DNA of 64,000 bases from Bifidobacterium primatium. GTDB taxonomy: Bacteria; Actinomycetota; Actinomycetes; Actinomycetales; Bifidobacteriaceae. Positions 26,148 through 34,902 of this stretch are shown in pieces; the stretch's first letter is position 1; each line of letters opens with the position of its first letter. Location of the stretch: the NCBI RefSeq assembly GCF_002802875.1, contig NZ_PEBI01000001.1, forward strand, positions 335,830-399,829, in the 5' to 3' direction. Below the pieces are notes generated by a model that had not been told where the DNA came from, searched no databases, and worked only from the letters and a program-made list of their open reading frames with translations. The translations under genes and the position numbers were made by a program.

Positions 26148-27438
26148 GGTGAAGCTCGGAGATATTGCGGAGCTTTCGACTGGACCTTTCGGCAGTCAGC
26201 TGCATAAAAGCGATTACGTGGATGAAGGTATTCCCGTCGTCATGCCGCAAGATATCGACTCTCATCGCACGTTCAACGCTGCCGCCAATATTGATGAATC
26301 CGATTATTCAAGGCTTGGTCGTCACGCACTTGAAACGAATGACATTGTATTTGCCAGACGAGGCGAGGTCGATAAACATGCTTTCATTCGAGATGATGAT
26401 CTACCGGCACTATGTGGCACAGGATGCCTGCGCGTACGTATTGATGGAAACAAAGCCAATCCGGAATTTATCTCATACTATTTGAGCGGCCCTGAACCAA
26501 GACAGTATCTTCGTGCCCATGCGGTCGGATCCAATATGCCGAATCTTAACACCGGTATTTTGTCGGATGTTGTCATAACTCTTCCTAATATCGACCAACA
26601 GAAGAACATTGTTGCTTTGCTTCATGCCATCGATGAGAAGATCGAGACGAATGGGAAAATCATCGCGGAGCTGGAGGCGATGGCGCGGACGGTGTATGAC
26701 TACTGGTTCATGCAGTTCGACTTCCTCGACGAGCACGGCAACCCCTACCGCTCCTCCGGCGGACGCATGGTTCACAATCCCACCCTCAACCGCGACATCC
26801 CCGAAGGTTGGGAGGTTGCGATCGCCAACGACCTGGTATCCATAGACCGTGGCATTTCCTATTCTGCCGTGGAACTGTCGGACGAAGGTCGCCCGATGAT
26901 CAACCTCGCCACATTCAACACCAATAGCACGTTTAAAGAATCCGGACTGAAGCATTTCGTCGGTGAAACAAAGGGCTCCAAGCTGCTGTCCCCTTTTGAT
27001 CTGGTAATGTGCGTCACCCAACAAACCGCCATTGATCCGACCGGGACCACGGATGTCATAGCTAAGACGTTCCTCGTGCCGAATGTCTTCGATGAAGCCC
27101 CCACCATGTCGATGGATGTGGTGAGACTCATCGAAAAACGCGCTAACGTCCGCTTCCTGCTGAACAGGATGCTGTCACGAACCGACTATCATCGTTATGC
27201 CAGCGGATATGCCAGCGGCACGAAAATCAAACATCTCGACATCGAAGGCGCCCTCTCATTTCCCGTGACATTGCCGACGGACAATGCACTCATTGACAAG
27301 TTCGCCGAAATGTCAACGACATGGGCCAAACAAGTTTCGACAAGGCTGCAGGAATCCACTCGCCTTGCTCAGCTGCGTAACCGCCTGCTTCCTCTTCTCA
27401 TGAACGGTCAGGCCGTCATCGACTCAGCCAACGTGTAA
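26140..27438 (+). CDS. hsdS: type I restriction-modification specificity subunit S
   Basis: A 432-residue protein with two target-recognition halves. TRD1 spans roughly residues 1-150, opening KLGDIAELSTGPFGSQL. A central conserved helix follows (LPNIDQQKNIVALLHAIDEKIETNGKIIAELEAMARTVYDYWF). TRD2 begins near IPEGWEVAIANDLVSIDRG, and the C-terminal helix is LIDKFAEMSTTWAKQVSTRLQESTRLAQLRNRLLPLLMNGQ. It starts with TTG at 26140, overlapping the hsdM stop. TRD1 is clearly poorer in GC than hsdR/hsdM, as expected of a horizontally exchanged specificity region. The target sequence cannot be predicted. Confidence 0.93.
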   Translation: MRKVKLGDIAELSTGPFGSQLHKSDYVDEGIPVVMPQDIDSHRTFNAAANIDESDYSRLGRHALETNDIVFARRGEVDKHAFIRDDDLPALCGTGCLRVRIDGNKANPEFISYYLSGPEPRQYLRAHAVGSNMPNLNTGILSDVVITLPNIDQQKNIVALLHAIDEKIETNGKIIAELEAMARTVYDYWFMQFDFLDEHGNPYRSSGGRMVHNPTLNRDIPEGWEVAIANDLVSIDRGISYSAVELSDEGRPMINLATFNTNSTFKESGLKHFVGETKGSKLLSPFDLVMCVTQQTAIDPTGTTDVIAKTFLVPNVFDEAPTMSMDVVRLIEKRANVRFLLNRMLSRTDYHRYASGYASGTKIKHLDIEGALSFPVTLPTDNALIDKFAEMSTTWAKQVSTRLQESTRLAQLRNRLLPLLMNGQAVIDSANV

Positions 27439-27449
27439 AGGCACGTCCA

Positions 27450-27502
27450 CCCTCTCTTGTATGCTATAACCAGAAAATCTGGTTATAGCATACAAGAGAG
27501 GG
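27450..27502 (+). promoter_or_regulatory. perfect 25-bp hairpin covering the ribosome binding site of the downstream ATPase gene
   Basis: Bases 27450-27474 and 27478-27502 are exact reverse complements separated by three A residues. The hairpin begins 12 bases after the hsdS stop. The right arm ends in AGAGAGGGG, which is the only ribosome binding site for the GTG start at 27510. In RNA the site would be locked in a very stable stem. No T run follows, so it is not a typical terminator. It could also be the remnant of a mobile element or a recombination site. Confidence 0.8.
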
Positions 27503-27509
27503 GCGAGTC

Positions 27510-28766
27510 GTGCATATATTGAAATTCGCAATCAATGGACTCGACCTGTACCGCAACCAGTCCGTTTCCATGGATCTGTACGCCTCCGACCGCGTCTCTA
27601 CGCAGAGCGTTACTGTTCACCGTCTTAACGGCATAGGGGCCGGCATTTGCACTCAAACCATCCTAGGCATCGCCGGACTCAACGCGTCCGGTAAGACCAC
27701 CACGTTGCGTGCTTTGAACTTTGCACTAGATATTGCACGCGGCATTCCTCTGGACGCCGATCATCTCGTCTACGGTCCGCTCGTCGCACTGATGGATGCT
27801 CCGGCGAACACGCGCATCATCTTCACCAACGACGACAACTGGTATCTGCTGGAATCCGGCATCCGCACGGCGCGCGCCAAAACCGGCCAGGGAGACGGAG
27901 CTCCATACGAATCCGGCATCACGCTGCATTTCACCGAGGAACGTCTCTGGCGACATACCGGCAAGCCTGTACAGAAAAAGGAACTAACCGACTTCGCGGT
28001 GTTCAAGGAACACTGCGAGGAAATCCTGACCCGAGGCGTTGGCGGAGACCACGAGCTTGCGCCGGAAGCCAAACGATACATTCCGTCCTCTGCCTCCATC
28101 ACATCCGGACTGTATGCCGATCAGGAGGACATGACGCCGGTGATGAATTATATTGACTCCTTCCGAACACCAGTTTTCGTCCCCTCAGTGGCTCCGGACA
28201 TCGTACACACCTTTGACCGCAGCATCGAGAAACTGACCGTGGACGACGACGGCAAGGTCCACCTCAAATTCGTCGATGACAATCGGGAGCGCATCCTCGG
28301 CCAGTTCGATGCCGTTCAGATGCTGTCCGCAGGCACCATACGAGGCAGTCGCATCGTCAATGCCGCCGTTGGGGCACTTCGCGAAGGCGGCTATTTCCTC
28401 GTCGACGAAATCGAGAACAGTTTGAACAAGAAGCTGGTGGAAACCATCATGGACCTGTTCGCCTCTCCGGTGACCAACCCCAAGGGAGCGACGCTGGTGT
28501 TCACCACGCACTATCCGGAACTGCTTGACCATCTTGAGCGCAAGGACTGCGTCTATTTCGCCGTCAGGGACGAAAATCGACGCATACAGCTCATCAAGTA
28601 CTCCGAAGGACTTGCGCAGGCAGCACCGAAGAAAGCCCGAGTGGAATCCAAGAAGAGCGAGATCTTCTTCTCCAATCTCGTCAAAGGCACCGCCCCCAAG
28701 GCCAAGGACGTGGCTGCGATGCGTCGGTACATCAAATCGATGACGGGAGCCGCCGATGCTCGATGA
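27510..28766 (+). CDS. AAA family ATPase of a two-gene defence-like module (RloA/AbiLi-like)
   Basis: A 418-residue ATPase of the AAA-15/21 type with an SMC-like split. Walker A is GIAGLNASGKTTTL near residue 58. The signature-like region is MLSAGTIRGSRIV. Walker B is GGYFLVDEIENSL, and the switch histidine is in TLVFTTHYPELLDHL. It starts at GTG 27510 directly after a hairpin that contains its ribosome binding site. It overlaps the next gene by 11 bases. ATPases of this kind next to a TOPRIM-like partner and a type I system occur as RloA/RloB or abortive-infection AbiLi/AbiLii pairs; a PARIS-like assignment is also possible. The system type is inference. Confidence 0.75.
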   Translation: MHILKFAINGLDLYRNQSVSMDLYASDRVSTQSVTVHRLNGIGAGICTQTILGIAGLNASGKTTTLRALNFALDIARGIPLDADHLVYGPLVALMDAPANTRIIFTNDDNWYLLESGIRTARAKTGQGDGAPYESGITLHFTEERLWRHTGKPVQKKELTDFAVFKEHCEEILTRGVGGDHELAPEAKRYIPSSASITSGLYADQEDMTPVMNYIDSFRTPVFVPSVAPDIVHTFDRSIEKLTVDDDGKVHLKFVDDNRERILGQFDAVQMLSAGTIRGSRIVNAAVGALREGGYFLVDEIENSLNKKLVETIMDLFASPVTNPKGATLVFTTHYPELLDHLERKDCVYFAVRDENRRIQLIKYSEGLAQAAPKKARVESKKSEIFFSNLVKGTAPKAKDVAAMRRYIKSMTGAADAR

Positions 28767-29325
28767 CGATTCCCGTACGGCATTGCAGAACGCTCGCGTG
28801 CTCTTCGTCTGCGAAGGGTCATGCGAGCGCGTCGTCATCGAAACCTTGCTGGCCGCCGATAAACTTATCATCGACGAGGGCGCTGCTATCCGCGACACCA
28901 TCACCGACAGGCCAACGACAAACTGCCGAGCCGCGAAAACCATCCAAGACGTATTTCTAGGGCTCGATTACGAGCAACCCGTAGCCATCGTCCGCATTCT
29001 CGATTCACGCAAGGAACAGTTCCACCTCTCATACCCGTATAACGAAACGGTTCCCGTGTTCAATTGCTACACGAGGCCGGAAATCGAAATGCTGGCCATC
29101 ATCAAGGAAGATGAACTCGGCAAATACAACAGACGGGCCAAGAACAAGGCCAAGCCCAGTGAATTCTGCAAGAAGACCCTAGGCATGGGCCGCATCAAAA
29201 ACGAAGCCTTCCTGCAAAACTACTGGTCAGACGCCGACGAGCTATGCCGCTGCTTGCTGGAATACCGAAGAATCCACAAGCCCGAGCAGAAAGACGAACT
29301 CACCATCGCCGACCTGCTGAAGTAG
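28756..29325 (+). CDS. TOPRIM-like partner protein of the AAA ATPase (RloB/AbiLii-like candidate)
   Basis: A 189-residue protein. The opening strand reads ARVLFVCEGSCERVVIETLL, the usual shape of a TOPRIM or RloB glutamate strand. A middle segment VAIVRILDSRKEQF carries only one acidic residue where a DxD pair would be expected. YTRPEIEMLAIIKEDEL resembles the conserved mid-part of RloB-like proteins. The rest is basic and helical. It starts inside the end of the ATPase gene, so translation is coupled. It is shorter than DUF4435 proteins of PARIS systems. Its role as the effector of an anti-phage module is a hypothesis. Confidence 0.55.
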   Translation: MLDDDSRTALQNARVLFVCEGSCERVVIETLLAADKLIIDEGAAIRDTITDRPTTNCRAAKTIQDVFLGLDYEQPVAIVRILDSRKEQFHLSYPYNETVPVFNCYTRPEIEMLAIIKEDELGKYNRRAKNKAKPSEFCKKTLGMGRIKNEAFLQNYWSDADELCRCLLEYRRIHKPEQKDELTIADLLK

Positions 29326-29384
29326 TGAATACGGCCACGGTCGATGTAAATCACGGTCCGAAACACCCGATACCGGCGATTTGG

Positions 29385-29429
29385 GGTGCCTTAGGGTTAT
29401 TTTTCGCGGGAAAACGGCGGAAAGGCACC
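29385..29429. repeat. dispersed palindromic intergenic element, copy 4
   Basis: The core GGTGCC (29385-29390) pairs with GGCACC (29424-29429), and further arms CCCGA/TCGGG extend outward to about 29366-29447. It lies between the converging TOPRIM-like and alcohol dehydrogenase genes, as in the other copies. The interior has diverged (TTAGGGTTATTTTTCGCGGG) more than in copies 2 and 3. Confidence 0.6.
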
Positions 29430-29512
29430 ATGAATCGCGGGATTCGGGAATTTCGGCCCGTGTGTTGGCGGCACGACCATGCGAGGGCGGCGACACCGGC
29501 ACACGTGGCGAG

Positions 29513-30556
29513 TCAGAAGCGAATCAGCGACTTGATGACCTTGCGCCGGTCCATGGCCTCGTAGGCGTCCTGGATGTGGTCGAGGTCGTATTCCGCGGTG
29601 AACACGCGGCCGGGGTTGATCTCGCCCTTGAGCACGGCGTCGAGCAGACCGGAGTCGAGGTCGTAGTGGCGCACGGGGGCGGGGCCGCCCTTGATGCCGA
29701 TGTTGCCGTAAAACGTGCCTTCGGCGCTGATCTCCACATCGTGCGGCAGGCCCACGCGGCCGATGACGCCGCCGCGGCGGATGAGGCCAAGCGCGGTCTC
29801 GAACGACTGCCTGGAGCCGACGCATTCGAGCACGGCATCGGCGCCGTAGCCGCCGGTCATCTCCAGCACCCTGTCGATGGCGGCCTGGTCGCGTTCGGGC
29901 ACGATGTCGGTGGCGCCGAACTCGCGGGCCACGGCGGCGCGGTCCTCATGGCGGCTCATGGCGATGATGCGGGACGCGCCGAGCATCCTCGCGGACAGCA
30001 CGCCGCACAGGCCGACGGCGCCGTCGCCCATGACGACGGCCGTGTCGCCGGGCCTGACCTCGGCGGAGACGGCGGCATGGTAGCCGGTGGACATCACGTC
30101 GGCGATGGTGAGCAGCGAGGCGAGCGTGGCGTCGTCGTAGTCCTCGGGCGAGCCGGGAACCTTGACCACGGTGCCGTCGGCCTCGGGAACGCGCACGTAT
30201 TCGGCTTGGCTGGCACCGAAGTAGCCGCCGTGGGGGCACACGGACTCGAAGCCGGCCTCGCACACCGGGCACTTGCCGCAGCTATAAGGGAACGGCAGCA
30301 CCACGAAATCGCCGGGCCTGACGGATTTCACCGCCGGGCCGACCTCCTCGACCACGCCGATGGACTCGTGGCCGATCTGGCTGTGCTCGGGGTGCGGCGA
30401 GAGCCCGCGGAAGTACCACAGGTCGGAACCGCAGACGCAGGCGCGCACCACGCGCACCACGGCGTCGCCGTCGGATTCGAGGCGGGCCTTCGGCACCTCG
30501 CGTACGGCCATCTTCCCCGGGCCTTCGAAGATCGCGGCCTTCATTGTTGCTGCCAT
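29513..30556 (-). CDS. zinc-dependent alcohol dehydrogenase (MDR family)
   Basis: A 347-residue medium-chain dehydrogenase. The catalytic zinc ligands are in CVCGSDLW (Cys) and GHESIGVVEEVG (His/Glu). The structural zinc loop is CGKCPVCEAGFESVC. The NAD(P) site is VVMGDGAVGLCGV. It oxidises or reduces small alcohols or aldehydes; close relatives are annotated as IMP-dehydrogenase-like or threonine-type dehydrogenases, so the substrate is open. GAAGGAG lies before the ATG at 30556; a second ATG four codons in is possible. The promoter region holds the TGTACGTTCGTACA palindrome also related to the site before the acetyltransferase gene. Confidence 0.87.
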   Translation of the reverse strand: MAATMKAAIFEGPGKMAVREVPKARLESDGDAVVRVVRACVCGSDLWYFRGLSPHPEHSQIGHESIGVVEEVGPAVKSVRPGDFVVLPFPYSCGKCPVCEAGFESVCPHGGYFGASQAEYVRVPEADGTVVKVPGSPEDYDDATLASLLTIADVMSTGYHAAVSAEVRPGDTAVVMGDGAVGLCGVLSARMLGASRIIAMSRHEDRAAVAREFGATDIVPERDQAAIDRVLEMTGGYGADAVLECVGSRQSFETALGLIRRGGVIGRVGLPHDVEISAEGTFYGNIGIKGGPAPVRHYDLDSGLLDAVLKGEINPGRVFTAEYDLDHIQDAYEAMDRRKVIKSLIRF

Positions 30557-30732
30557 GTCGGTTCTCCTTCGATATCGGCGGACATGCTGCCGGCGTCATC
30601 CACGCCGGCATCCCGCTGTTCACTCTAGGAATCAAGAAGGGGAATAACAAATACGCCATACGCCAAAATCGTCATACGGTTCAGGCATGGCAACGGGAAC
30701 GAGGCATCTTCACATCATTCCGGCATGTTTCA

Positions 30733-30746
30733 TGTACGTTCGTACA
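30733..30746. promoter_or_regulatory. operator-like palindrome TGTACGTTCGTACA
   Basis: Perfect six-base arms (TGTACG/CGTACA) lie about 180 bases upstream of the alcohol dehydrogenase start. It matches, with one arm difference, the palindrome over the acetyltransferase promoter at 3066-3081. This suggests a shared repressor, though no gene for it can be named in this window. Confidence 0.45.
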
Positions 30747-30797
30747 CATCGTGATGTATCATGGCAATACGACGACGCAGAACGTCGTCGTTCATGA

Positions 30798-30841
30798 ATT
30801 CGCGCGGCGGATATTATTCCTTTTCTCCCCGCCGCGCGAAT
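30798..30841 (-). terminator. hairpin downstream of the aldo/keto reductase gene
   Basis: The arms ATTCGCGCGGCG (30798-30809) and CGCCGCGCGAAT (30830-30841) pair perfectly around a 20-base loop. The hairpin begins 30 bases past the reductase stop. There is no clean T tract, so rho-independent termination is only possible. An AATC microsatellite fills 30839-30872. Confidence 0.45.
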
Positions 30842-30870
30842 CAATCAATCAGCAATCGATCATCAATCAA

Positions 30871-31848
<978 letters not shown>

Positions 31849-31919
31849 CGGTTTGCTCCTTGTTTTCGGTTTCCGTCGCCATGCGACGAATAGTCAGACA
31901 CACTTATGCGGCACAGCGA

Positions 31920-31933
31920 TGTGTGCGCTCACA
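31920..31933. promoter_or_regulatory. LacI-family-type operator TGTGTGCGCTCACA
   Basis: A CG-centred palindrome, 14 bases, differing at one position from TGTGAGCGCTCACA. It lies about 75 bases before the aldo/keto reductase start. A related site, CGTGAGCGCTCCCA, lies downstream of a -10 box in front of fucO. Bifidobacterial LacI regulators of central carbon metabolism are known to use such sites; AraQ is the likely candidate, from memory. Confidence 0.5.
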
Positions 31934-31952
31934 TCCATGTTCAATATAACCG

Positions 31953-31970
31953 GTTCAAGTACGGTTGAAC
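31953..31970. promoter_or_regulatory. inverted repeat GTTCAA-N6-TTGAAC
   Basis: An 18-bp dyad sits just upstream of a TATATT -10-like box (complement of 31943-31948) for the aldo/keto reductase. Dyads in this position occur in MerR- or TetR-controlled promoters. No such regulator is adjacent, so the assignment rests on symmetry alone. Confidence 0.35.
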
Positions 31971-31998
31971 GCAAATCCGACACTCCGGCCGGCCATCG

Positions 31999-32964
31999 TC
32001 AGGCGCGGAACGCGGACCAGCGGCCGTCGCGGTGGCGCACCTCTATGGGAAAGCCGAACATGCCGCTCAGATGCTCCGAGGTGAAGCCGTCCTCAAGCCC
32101 GCCGGTGTAGGTGACGGTGCCGGGCATGGGGTTGCCCAGGTCGGGCGCGTAGATGTTCGGATGCGCGGCGAGATATTCGCGGTAACGTTCCTCGGGCATG
32201 TGGCCCATGAGCGCGAGATAGTCGAACCCGGCGGGAATCTCCTCGAGCTGGTGGGTGACGAGGATGACCGTCCGGTCGGAGGCACCCGCGAATTCGCCGT
32301 CGCCCTCCCCCAGCTTGCCCAACTCGCGCACGACGAGCTCGCGGCCGCCGAGGTCCATGCCGGTGGTCGGCTCGTCGAAGATCATGAGGTCGGCGGCGGA
32401 CATGAGATTGCGACAGATCAGCACGCGTGTGCGTTCGCCTTCGGAAAGCCCGGCCATGCGCCTGCCGGCGAGGTATTCGATGCCGAAACGCTCCATCAGC
32501 GTATACGCGCGCTCGTATTCGGCGCCCTCGCGGCGGCGGGCGGCGCCACGCCGCGACGCCGCGAGCTCGACCACGTCGGCCGAGTCGCCCAGATCCTCGG
32601 GTACGGCGCGAATCGGCGCCGCGTCGACAATGACGTCCAACGGGTCGGCGGGAGGTGCGACCTCACGGCCAACGGCCGACGAGGCGAGCGCGATGCGACG
32701 CCCGGACGCGAACTTGTCGATGCCGCCGGGACGGTGTCCAAGCAGGGAGAGCCGGCCGACATTGGGGAACTGCCGCAGGCTCATCATGGCGATCAGCGTG
32801 GATTTGCCGATGCCGTTCGGTCCGAAGAGAATCCACTTCTCCCCGCGACGGATATTGAGGTTCACGTCGGCGAGGATCAGTCGACGGTCGCGCCAGAATC
32901 CCACGGATTCGGCGCGGACGGCGAAGGCGGCAGGGTCGTTGCGGTCGGCGGCGAAATCGGTCAT
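31999..32964 (-). CDS. ABC transporter ATP-binding protein (YlmA/ModF-like)
   Basis: A 321-residue ABC ATPase with Walker A FGPNGIGKST, signature GLSEGERTRVLICR, Walker B LMIFDEPTTGMDL and switch VILVTHQLEEIP. The C-terminal 70 residues go beyond a bare ABC domain. No permease gene is adjacent, so it may be a soluble ABC protein of the YlmA/PhrA-type group of uncertain role. The upstream neighbour, a YczE-like membrane protein, ends 11 bases before this ATG and is probably co-transcribed. The start at 32964 is chosen over a TTG at 33000. Confidence 0.78.
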   Translation of the reverse strand: MTDFAADRNDPAAFAVRAESVGFWRDRRLILADVNLNIRRGEKWILFGPNGIGKSTLIAMMSLRQFPNVGRLSLLGHRPGGIDKFASGRRIALASSAVGREVAPPADPLDVIVDAAPIRAVPEDLGDSADVVELAASRRGAARRREGAEYERAYTLMERFGIEYLAGRRMAGLSEGERTRVLICRNLMSAADLMIFDEPTTGMDLGGRELVVRELGKLGEGDGEFAGASDRTVILVTHQLEEIPAGFDYLALMGHMPEERYREYLAAHPNIYAPDLGNPMPGTVTYTGGLEDGFTSEHLSGMFGFPIEVRHRDGRWSAFRA

Positions 32965-32974
32965 GCGTCCGAAC

Positions 32975-33652
32975 TTACACCGCGCCCTCGCCACGCTCAA
33001 TCGCCCCGACGAATCGGATGTGCCTGTTGAAGAAGTTGACGATCTGGCCGGTGATGACAGCGGCGACGACCGTACCGACGCCCACGCCGTTGAGCCGGCC
33101 GAAGAACAGGAACGACATGATGGTCGACAGGATGATGAGCGACACGTCGAAGCAGACCTTGACGGTGCCGAACCGCACTTTCGTCACGACGGCGATGGCG
33201 CGTACGATGCCTTCGCCCGGCACGGTGACCAGGCCCGGAGAGACCTCCATGCAGATGCCGAACGCCAGGATCGTGCAGCCGAGCAGCAGTCCCAGACCGC
33301 GAAGCCACCACGTTTCGGGATTGAAGAACCACAGGGCGGCCATGCTCACGTCGAGCAATGCGCTGAAGACCACATTGACCACGATCTGCAGCAGCTGCAC
33401 GGCGTGGAAGTCGCGACGCAGCAGGATGGCCTGCACGAGGATGAACACGGCGTTCATGACGAACGTGGTCATGCCGAAGCTGACGGCCGGCCAGTGCAGC
33501 GTGATCACCCACGGCACGCTGGAGATCGGCGAGGTGCCGAGATTGCTTTTCGTGATCAGCGCGATGCCGACCGAGTTGACGGCGACGCCGCCGCAGAAGC
33601 ACAGCATCCGCTTGACGATATGCGGCAATCCCGTACGCTTCGGTTTTGACAT
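32975..33652 (-). CDS. YczE/YitT-like membrane protein
   Basis: A 225-residue integral membrane protein with about five hydrophobic segments. It matches the YczE family (conserved GGVAVNSVGIALITKSNLGTSPISSVPWVITL, and PGEGIVRAIAVVTKVRFGTVKVCFD). The family is widespread and without a settled biochemical function. GGAGAGAGGAAG precedes the ATG. It is followed by the ABC ATPase gene. Confidence 0.8.
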   Translation of the reverse strand: MSKPKRTGLPHIVKRMLCFCGGVAVNSVGIALITKSNLGTSPISSVPWVITLHWPAVSFGMTTFVMNAVFILVQAILLRRDFHAVQLLQIVVNVVFSALLDVSMAALWFFNPETWWLRGLGLLLGCTILAFGICMEVSPGLVTVPGEGIVRAIAVVTKVRFGTVKVCFDVSLIILSTIMSFLFFGRLNGVGVGTVVAAVITGQIVNFFNRHIRFVGAIERGEGAV

Positions 33653-33704
33653 GATCGCTTCCTCTCTCCTCTTCTCACGAAATCAACGTCATAGTATTCT
33701 GCCG

Positions 33705-34787
33705 TCACCCGCCGAACGCCACCTTGAACGCGACGACCGCCGCCAGCATGATGAGCAGCAGCACGGCACGCAGCGTGTAGCGCAGCAGCATCCGGCGCTC
33801 GTACCTGGCGCGGACCCGCCGCATCTGCGGGCTGCCGGGACCGTCCATCGGCACCTGCGGTTCGGCGGCGGCCATGCGCGCGACGTCGGCGTCGATGGCA
33901 CTGCGTCCGGTCGGTATGAAAATGTCGTTCGCGAGAATGACCGGCACGAGATGTCGCAATCCCCTGATGCAGTTCAACGCAAATCCGTACACCGTGATCA
34001 ACACGCCCAATGCATAGCCGTCATGCGTGGCCGTCCATGCGAGACCCAACGATATGAGTCCCGCGATAAGCAGCGCATAATACAGGAGGCCGGCCGCACG
34101 CCCGATGCGTTCGTTGGGTTTTGCGGCGAATGTCACGGCCCATACGCCGACGACGAGCATCGGGATGACGGACAGCGTCACCGTCGCCAGATAGCCGCGC
34201 GATATCGGTGTATTCCATAATGCGACGGTCATGACGCCGCCGATGACGGCGACAACGAGCAACAGCACGCCGACGGCGGTCATGCGTCGCCGTTCCGTAC
34301 TGGACCGGACCGGCGGGGTCGTCCACCACCACGCGACGGAACCGAGTTGCGGACCGTATCGCAGATACGCCGCGGCGATACGGTCGCCGGCGCCGGCTGC
34401 ATGGATGACCGCTGCCGCCCGCCGCCAGCCGATGCCATAGGTGAGCGCGACGGTGCCGACGACCAGCGAACCGATGGCCAGCCACGGGTAGGCGCGCGCT
34501 AGCGGACCGCCGCCATCATAGGCCATAACCGCAGCGACCAGCACTGCGAGGAAGACCACCAACCAGATCAGCGTTTTGGCGCGGATGCGACGGACGGCGG
34601 CGCGGTCCTCGGCGGTCGGCACGTCCGTGAAGGCCGGAGCGCCGTCCATGCTCCCATCGGGAGAGGCGGCACCGTACCCATCATCCGGGCCGATGGTGTC
34701 ACGCCCGCCGTCCTGATCTTGCCCGCCGTCAACATACGGCCAGCCCTGGGGCGCACCTTCCCCTATGCCTCTGCCAGCTTTGCCCAT
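33705..34787 (-). CDS. hypothetical multi-spanning membrane protein
   Basis: A 360-residue protein that I do not recognise. The first 65 residues are Gly/Asp-rich and hydrophilic. About seven hydrophobic segments follow (for example TLIWLVVFLAVLVAAVMAY, WLAIGSLVVGTVALTYGIG, VGVLLLVVAVIGGVMTVAL, LLYYALLIAGLISLGLAW). The last is a C-terminal helix, LRAVLLLIMLAAVVAFKVAF, after a basic RRVRARYERR stretch. GGAG lies near the ATG at 34787. The gene stands between the YczE-like gene and an MFS exporter. No catalytic motif is visible. Confidence 0.65.
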   Translation of the reverse strand: MGKAGRGIGEGAPQGWPYVDGGQDQDGGRDTIGPDDGYGAASPDGSMDGAPAFTDVPTAEDRAAVRRIRAKTLIWLVVFLAVLVAAVMAYDGGGPLARAYPWLAIGSLVVGTVALTYGIGWRRAAAVIHAAGAGDRIAAAYLRYGPQLGSVAWWWTTPPVRSSTERRRMTAVGVLLLVVAVIGGVMTVALWNTPISRGYLATVTLSVIPMLVVGVWAVTFAAKPNERIGRAAGLLYYALLIAGLISLGLAWTATHDGYALGVLITVYGFALNCIRGLRHLVPVILANDIFIPTGRSAIDADVARMAAAEPQVPMDGPGSPQMRRVRARYERRMLLRYTLRAVLLLIMLAAVVAFKVAFGG

Positions 34788-34902
34788 GGCTCCATGCTCC
34801 CACCGAAATCAGCGAAATCCGAATTTTCCCCGCGCAAATCATCGCAAAACACGGTCAGAATCGACAATTCGGTAGGGTAAACCACGGATTTCGACGACTC
34901 GC

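Noticed and set aside
27510-29325. Firm assignment to the PARIS (AriA/AriB) defence system
   Set aside because: The ATPase fits, but the partner is only 189 residues and I cannot see the DUF4435 pattern, so only a looser RloAB/AbiL/PARIS-like label is justified.
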